64,000 nt of DNA from Prorocentrum cordatum (lineage: Eukaryota > Sar > Dinophyceae > Prorocentrales > Prorocentraceae). The stretch lies in assembly GCA_963575745.1 (NCBI GenBank), contig CAUYUJ010018729.1:132743-196742 (forward strand), written 5' to 3'. Both the position numbers and the translations under genes were made by a program. Every line of letters begins with the position of its first letter. The first letter of the stretch is position 1. Below are positions 57,061-64,000 of this stretch, in pieces. Below the pieces are notes generated by a model. It was not told where the DNA came from and searched no databases. It saw nothing but the letters and a program-made list of their open reading frames with translations.

Positions 57061-57195
57061 CACAAATCGAAAGATTCCCCATGTTTTTCCCACGTTTTCT
57101 GGGTGGTTTCTGTGTTCCCCCCACTTCCCATATTTTCCCATACTCTCTGGGGAATCGACGATTGATTGTGTCTGTGTGTTTCTTTCCCTCCTGAC
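57061..57195. repeat. F element, copy 2
   Basis: CACAAATCGAAAGATTCCCC to TGGGGAATCGACGATTGATT then GTGTCTGTGTGTTTCT, matching 39,180-39,312. It abuts the trailer end of composite element copy 3. Confidence 0.65.
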
Positions 57196-57356
57196 TCCTG
57201 TCCTTCCCAAGGATTTACCGACGAGCCATGATGACGACGACCTCCCCCCGTCCTCCCCGCGTCCGCCCTGGACGACTGCGGAGCGCTGTGCCTGAAGCGC
57301 CTGTGTCTGGTCAAGACCGAGTACAAGGATTCGGGACTCTCTCTCTTCCTCTCTAT

Positions 57357-57574
57357 TCACCCACCCTTTGTTAGTGTTGTTATGTTATTGGTATGCCCCT
57401 TTCCCCTATGTGTGCACCGCAGCCGAGTGTGGAGCGAGCCCTGTACCCAGACCGCGCTCACAATGCAGGGCCCGACGGTGTTTCGAGAATCTGTTTATAC
57501 GTTCGAGTCTGAGACCTCCAGACAGCTGGAAGAAAGATCTATCGGGATTGGATTTGATTTCGCAGTTGGGGACT
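57357..57574 (+). repeat. Duplicated module, copy 2
   Basis: It matches 46,080-46,352 from CACCCACCCTTTG through GATTTGATTTCGCAGTTGGG. It runs into a CT tract and then a CTC microsatellite (57,630-57,740). Confidence 0.75.
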
Positions 57575-57767
57575 CTCTCTCTCTCTCTCTTGTCACTCCT
57601 CTGACTACAATTACTAATATTATATTGTTTTTCCTCCTCCTCCTGTTCCTCCTCCTCCTCCTCCTCGACCTCCGCCTCCTCCTCCTCCTGCTCCTCCTAT
57701 TCCTCCTCCTCTTCCTCCTCCTCCTCATCATCCTCCTCCATTCCTGTTCCTTGTAAACAGCTCATCC

Positions 57768-59320
57768 CTGTCGCACCCCGAGGCTGATTTTTAGGGCGGG
57801 CCGGTCGTTTCGAGTGACACTTCCTCACTGTTAATGACGCTGAAACTGAAAAACGTTGGCAACAGTTTCACATATGGAGGGCGGATCGTTTTCAAAATGT
57901 GGTTCTCGCCTTAGCGCGGCGCAAATTCGTTTAAATATTTGCAAAAGCTTCACGGAGTGAGGGCGGCGCGTTTTCAACTTGTGGCTCGAACCTCTGCGCC
58001 GCGTACATTCGTTCTAAACATTTGCAAGCGCTTCACGGATTGAGGGCGGGTCGTTCTCAAAATGTAGCTCTCGCCTTAGCGCCGCGCACACTCGTTTTGA
58101 GAAATCGGAAGGATTTCATGATCAACGTACCAGACATGGCTTTCTGGAAGGATTCAAGATTATTTCTGAGGGCGCAACAGTTGCGTTGATTCGCGCTGTT
58201 GGAGTCCCAGGGATGGCGTTCTGGCACGATTCAGGATCGTCGAGACGCAACAGTCAGGTTGATCCGTGGCATTGGAATCCCGAGAACGATGTTTCGGCAT
58301 GCTTCAAAGTCTTCAAACGGTTGTACTCCAACGCGGCAGTCCCCTCAGTGGAGATAAGCCGCTGTAGGAGCCTGTGAAAAGGGAGCTTGGAAGGAGGGCT
58401 TATCCCAGAATCGTTGAAGGCTCTCGGGTTTACACTGATCCTCCTCATCCTCCTCTTCCTCCTCCTCTTTCTCCTCCTCCACCTCTTCCTCCTCCTCCTT
58501 CTCTTCCTCCTCCTCCTCCTCAGCATCATCATCATCATCAGCATCATCATCATCAACATCAACAACAGCATCCACATTAGCATCCCCATCATCATCACCA
58601 TCGTCATCATCATCATCAACATCATCATCAGCAGCAGCATCATCCCCATCCTCATCCTCATCCTCTTCCTCATCCGCCTCCTCCTCATTGTCGATCCCTT
58701 CTCCTTATACATAACTTTTCCTTGTCGCACCCCGAGGCCAATTTCTAGGGCGGGCCGGGCGTTTCGCCTGAGATTTCTTCACCATTTATGACTCTGAACC
58801 TAAGCAATGGCAACAGCTTCACAGATGGAGGGCGGGTCGTTTGCAAAATGTGGCTCTCGCCTTAGCGCCGCGCACACTCGCTTCGAATATTTGCACGTGC
58901 TTCACGGATTGAGGGCGGGTCGTTTTCAAAATGTGGCTCTCGCCTTAGCGCCGCGCACATTCCTTCTGAAAATTCGCAAGAGCTTCACGGATGGAGGGCG
59001 GGTCGTTTTCGAAATGTGGCTCTCGCCCTAGCGCTGCGCACATTCGCTTCACAAATTTACATGGGCTTCACGGATTGAAGGGCGGGTCGCTTTCAAAATG
59101 TGGCACTCGCTTGAGCGCCGCACACATGCGTTCTAAACATTGCAAGAGCTTCACGGATTGAGGGCGGGTGGTTTTCAAAATGTTGCTCTCGCCTCAGCGC
59201 CGCGCACATTCTTGTTGAAAATTCGCAAGAGCTTCACGGATTGAGGGCGGCTCCCTTCCAATATGTGGCTATCACTTTAGCGCCGCGCATATTCACTTTA
59301 AACATTTGGATGTGTTCCAT
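57768..59320 (+). repeat. ~83-bp tandem repeats in a ~960-bp larger unit
   Basis: Nine units of ~83 bp (TTCACGGATTGAGGGCGGGT, CGTTTTCAAAATGTGGCTCT, CGCCTTAGCGCCGCGCACA) occur as a block of three (57,868-58,110) and a block of six (58,815-59,300). Each block is preceded by TGTCGCACCCCGAGGC (57,770 and 58,730). Between the blocks lies a module (58,118-58,460) repeated at 60,605-60,885. Confidence 0.85.
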
Positions 59321-59599
59321 GGATTCCCATGGTCAACGTACCAGAAATTGCGTTTTGGAAGGATTCAGGATTATGCGGGTGCAACAGTTATTCCCCACAT
59401 CCTCAATGGCTTTCTGGTCTTCTTCCCTGCCGCGTCGCACCCGCGTTCCTTCTCTTCTTCTCCTCCTCCCCACCCTTTTGTTTCTCCGTCTCGCTCGCCA
59501 GTGCACGCCTGGCGTGTTCACTGCATCAGACACCCACGACGCATGCGCCACATACAGGGCAACCACATGATAAACACATCCAAATACAGCGCGGCCGCT
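59321..59599. other. Module related to 58,118, no gene
   Basis: GGTCAACGTACCAGAAATTG, then TTTTGGAAGGATTCAGGATT, resembles 58,120-58,165 (GATCAACGTACCAGACATGG). The rest is unassigned. Confidence 0.5.
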
Positions 59600-60460
59600 A
59601 CGCGCGCTTCTCGTCCAGGGCATAGCAGGCGTGACACCATAAGGTGGTGCGCAGGGGGTGGTCCTTCAGCGCGGCCGCTACCCGGAACGGCCGTTCAGGG
59701 AAAAACAGGCGTGGCATTTTCTCGACACCATCATGGGTGCGCAGGGGGTGGTCCCTCACCGCGGCCGGTATGCTCGACGGTCGTCCAGGGCACAGCAGGC
59801 GTGGCATACTCTCGGCACCATAGGGGGGGCGCAGGGGGTGGTCCCTCAGCGCGGCCGCTGTCCGTCACGGTCGTCCAGGGCACAGCATTCGTGGCACTTT
59901 CTCGACGCCATGGGGGGGGCGCAGGCGGTGGTCCCTCACCGCGGCCGCTATCGTGAACGGCCGTCCAGGGCACAGCAGGCGTGGCACTTTCTCGACACCG
60001 TGGGGGGGGGCGCAGGGGGTGGTCCCTTAGCGCGGGCATAGCAGGCGTGGCATATTCTCGACACCATAGGGGGTGCGCAACGGGTGGTCCCTCAGCGCGG
60101 CCGCCATTCGTCACGGTCGTCCAGGGCATCGCAGGCGTGGCAGATTCTCGGCACCATCGGGGGTGCGCAGGGGGTGGTCCCTCACCGCGGCCGGTATGCT
60201 CGACGGTCGTCCAGGTACAGCAGGCGTGGCATTTTCTCGACACCATAGGGGGTGCACAGGGGGTGGTTTCTCACCGCGGCCGCTATGCGCGCCGGTCGTC
60301 CAGGGCATAGCAGGCGTGGTACTTGCTCGACACCATAGAGGATGGGCGGGGGATGGTCTCTCACCGCGGCCGCTATGCGCGCCGGTCGTCCAAGGCACTG
60401 CAGGCGTGGCACATTCTCGACACCATGGAGGGTGCGCAGGGGGGTCGTTCTCCCCGGGGC
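59600..60460 (+). repeat. ~86-bp minisatellite, about ten units
   Basis: Units contain GCAGGGGGTGGTCCCTCACC, GCGGCCGCTATG, GGTCGTCCAGGGCA and GCAGGCGTGGCATTTTCTCG. Four frames are open through it; the resulting Gly/Arg/Pro-rich ORFs are artefacts. It interrupts the repeated module found at 58,118 and 60,605. Confidence 0.9.
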
Positions 60461-61261
<801 letters not shown>

Positions 61262-64000
61262 TCTTATTAGAATATACCCTTACTCCCCCCTGTGGCCAGC
61301 CGATAGGGGTTACATCCGGGCCCTCCCATCCTAACTATAAAACATATGCAAAATCGTCGTGTGTTCTGTCAACATGGCCATTCTTGTCGTCGACGATGCG
61401 AAATACGTAGCAAGAATAGGACGCGGCGCACATCGCGCGCGGCCGTGAATCCGGGCCCTCCCATCCGAACTGAAAAGATCGATACCAAGTCGTCGCTTTT
61501 TTCCACATGGCCTTTCCTGTCGTCGACGATGCGAAATGCGTCGCAGGAATGGGACGCGGCGAACATCGCGCGCAGAGGTCTGGGGCAACCCCTAGCGGGA
61601 GGGGCCATCCTACCTGTCAAAAGCGATACAGAGTCGGCATGTTTCTTCTCAGTGGGGATGTTCTTGTCGTCGGCTTTGCGAAATGCGTGGCTGGAAAGGG
61701 GCGCGGTGCACATCGCGCGCGACAGGGCGAAATGTCGCTCTCGCTTTGGCGCCGCGCGCATGTTTTCTGAAAGTTGCGCGCCCGCAAAGGCGCGGCGCAC
61801 ATTTCTCGCTCGCCAATTCGTCGAGCGCCTAGGCCCCCTGGGGCCTTCCAGGGTCTCCTGGGACATCCTGGGGCTTCTCGGGGCTTCCCCAGGGCCTCGT
61901 GGATCCCCCTGGGGCCTCCTGAGGCATCCTGGGGTTTCCTGGGATTCCCCGGGGGCTTCCTGACACTTCCTAGGGCTTCCTGAAGCCTCCTGGAACTATC
62001 TGGGGGGTCCTGGGCCCTCCTGAAGCCTCCTGGGGTTTCCTGGGGGTCGCTGGGGCTTCTCCTGAAGCCTCCTGGGGCCTCCTGAGGCTTCCTGGGGCCT
62101 CCTCGGCTCGTGCTGAAATGCCAGCGCCGTTTTTGAGACGCGCCAGGAATTTCTTATCGGTAGCCGCCATCGCGGCTGCATCAGCTGTGGCAAACCACCT
62201 TGCCGATCTGATTTCGGTGCCCAGTTGCGACAGCACTGTTTCTTATGTTGTGGGAGGGCGGGTGGGAATGGGCATGCCATGCTTGACTCGCTCGAGCTGG
62301 CTAGCTTGACTCCTATCCTTATTCCTTATTAGAATATACTCCTACTCCCCCCTCAGGCCGGCCGATAGGGGCCGCATCCGGGTGGTCCCATCCTAACCTG
62401 TAAAAAACCATACAAAATCAACATTTTTCATATTTTTCCTCTCGACATGGACGTCCTGTCGTCCACGGCGATAATCCATTGCAAAAAAAATACCACAAAG
62501 AGCACACGCGCGCGTTCATGTCAGAATCCTACCGAACACCGTGTGTTTGCAAGCATTTCAACATAAAAACATCAAAAACCCAATGCTTTTTCACAAAAAT
62601 TGTACAAATTTCCCGCCCGGGCTCTCTTGCTGAAATCATAGGAAAACCATAGGAATCTTAAGAATTCTGTCAAATCCAGCGATTTCACGTCATCGCGCGG
62701 TGCACTCGCGATGCTCTGTCATGCACCCAGGCCGCGAATCCTGTGCAAAAAAAACCACAAAGAGCACACTCGCGCGTTCATGTCAGAATCCTACCGAACA
62801 CCGTGTGTTTGCAAGCATTTCAACATAAAAACATCAAAAACCCAATGCTTTTTCACAAAAATGCTTTGGGGTGTCCTGTCAGACCGTCGGGCTTCCTCCG
62901 GCCACCTCTGGCTTCCTGCGGTGTACCGGGCCATTCTCGACTCGTCTGGCAATGCGCGCGCGGCATTCAACACGCGCTCGCCAGTTCCCGTCGGCAACCG
63001 CCATCGCGGCCGCATCAGCTGTACCAAACCGGCTGGCCGGTGTGACTTCGGCCCCCAGTTGTGCCAGCTTTGCTTCTTATGTTGTGGGAGGGCGGGTGGG
63101 ACTGGGCATGCCATGCTTGACTCGCTCGAGCTGGATAGCTTGACTCCTACTCCCTATATCCGACTCCTTCCTATTCCTTATTAGAATATAACTCATACTC
63201 CCCCTCAGCGGCAGATAGGCCGCATCCGGGTGGCCACATCAAAAGTAAAAAACAATAACCAAAACAAATTTTTCGTATTTTTTCCTCTCGACATGGACGT
63301 CCTGTCGTCCACGGCGATAATCCATTGCAAAAAATACCACAAAAGAGCACACGCGCGCGTTCATGTCAGAATCCTACCGAACACCGTGTGTTTGCAAGCA
63401 TTTCAACATAAAAACATCAAAAACCCAATGCTTTTCACAAAAATTGTACAAATTTCCCGCCCGGGCTCTCTTGCTGAAATCATAGGAAAACCATCGGAAT
63501 CTTAAGAATTCTGTCAAATCCAGCGATTTCACGTCATCGCGCGGTGCACTCGCGATGCTCTGTCATGCACCCAGGCCGCGAATCCTGTGCAAAAAACACC
63601 ACAAAGAGCACACTCGCGCGTTCATGTCAGAATCCTACCGAACACCGTGTGTCTGCAAGCATTTCAACATAAAAACATCAAAAACCCAATGCTTTTCACA
63701 AAAATGCTTTGGGGTGTCCTGTCAGACCGTCGGGCTTCCTCCGGCCACCTCTGGTTTCCTGCGGTGTACCGGGCCATTCTCGACTCGTCTGGCAATGCGT
63801 GCGCGGAATTCAACACGCGCTCGCCAGTTCCCGTCGGCAACCGCCATCGCGGCCGCATCAGCTGTACCAAACCGGCTGGCCGGTGTGACTTCGGCCCCCA
63901 GTTGTGCCAGCTTTGCTTCTTAGGTTGTGGGAGGGCGGGTGGGACTGGGCATGCCATGCTTGACTCGCTCGAGCTGGCTAGCTTGACTCCTACTCCTATC
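61262..64000 (+). repeat. ~850-bp satellite, at least two full-length units, open at window end
   Basis: Units begin CTTATTAGAATATACTCCTA at about 61,262, 62,326 and 63,176. The second and third are nearly identical; the first has a different middle: three ~150-bp subrepeats with CGACGATGCGAAATGCGT (61,395-61,700) and a CCTGGGGCTTCCTG-type tract (61,830-62,105). Each unit ends with CGCCATCGCGGCYGCATCAG and then GGGCATGCCATGCTTGACTC. Units 2 and 3 carry an internal direct duplication (CATGTCAGAATCCTACCGAA to ATGCTTTTTCACAAAAAT). No gene is supported. Confidence 0.85.

Noticed and set aside
59600-60460. CRISPR-like regular spacing
   Set aside because: Units are contiguous 86-bp tandem repeats with no unique spacers, in a eukaryotic context.

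Overview
This looks like a piece of a large, repeat-laden nuclear genome from a protist, most likely a dinoflagellate. That is an inference. The supports are GC-rich exons scattered among kilobases of satellite, introns that sometimes only close with GC-AG or GA-AG borders, exons lying on one strand for tens of kb, and short terminal-inverted-repeat (TIR) elements that coincide with introns. I found no rRNA, tRNA, CRISPR or prokaryotic operon structure. Most long open frames here are artefacts of microsatellites and stop-free minisatellites and are left out.

Layout. 0-4.5 kb: 3' part of a kinesin-like motor gene on the minus strand (P-loop exon at 4,311-4,452, switch I/II exon at 2,310-3,281, alpha-4-like segment in 1-591). 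4.6-8.8 kb: microsatellites and repeats. 8.8-17.6 kb: a satellite of ten units of 0.8-1.1 kb, organised as a four-unit higher-order repeat with inverted arms. 17.6-27 kb: degenerate GGCC-rich repeats, a 77-bp minisatellite, many microsatellites and one intronless hypothetical ORF. 27-40.4 kb: minus-strand exons, including a five-exon chain at 37.3-34.5 kb whose splice phases all close and a von Willebrand A domain exon at 39.8-40.4 kb. 40.5-44.6 kb: a long ATC microsatellite and a CT tract, with no convincing gene. From 46.5 kb the supportable coding is on the plus strand: a decayed ORF with a GIY-YIG-like segment, and an Arg/Asp/Ser-rich gene at 52.8-54.0 kb. Three copies of a composite minisatellite element (44.7-46.1, 49.2-51.9, 54.9-57.1 kb) flank these. 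57.8-64 kb: nested tandem arrays and an ~850-bp satellite running off the window end.

The most interesting signal is a set of 160-250 bp TIR elements that form introns or lie in them. Family A has two copies with 20-bp TIRs and exact 5-bp target duplications. Element C has a 5-bp and element E an 8-bp target duplication. Removing elements B, C, E, G and the first A copy as introns joins open frames. This is the signature of introners, introns born from non-autonomous DNA transposons, and at least five unrelated families appear to have done this within 64 kb.
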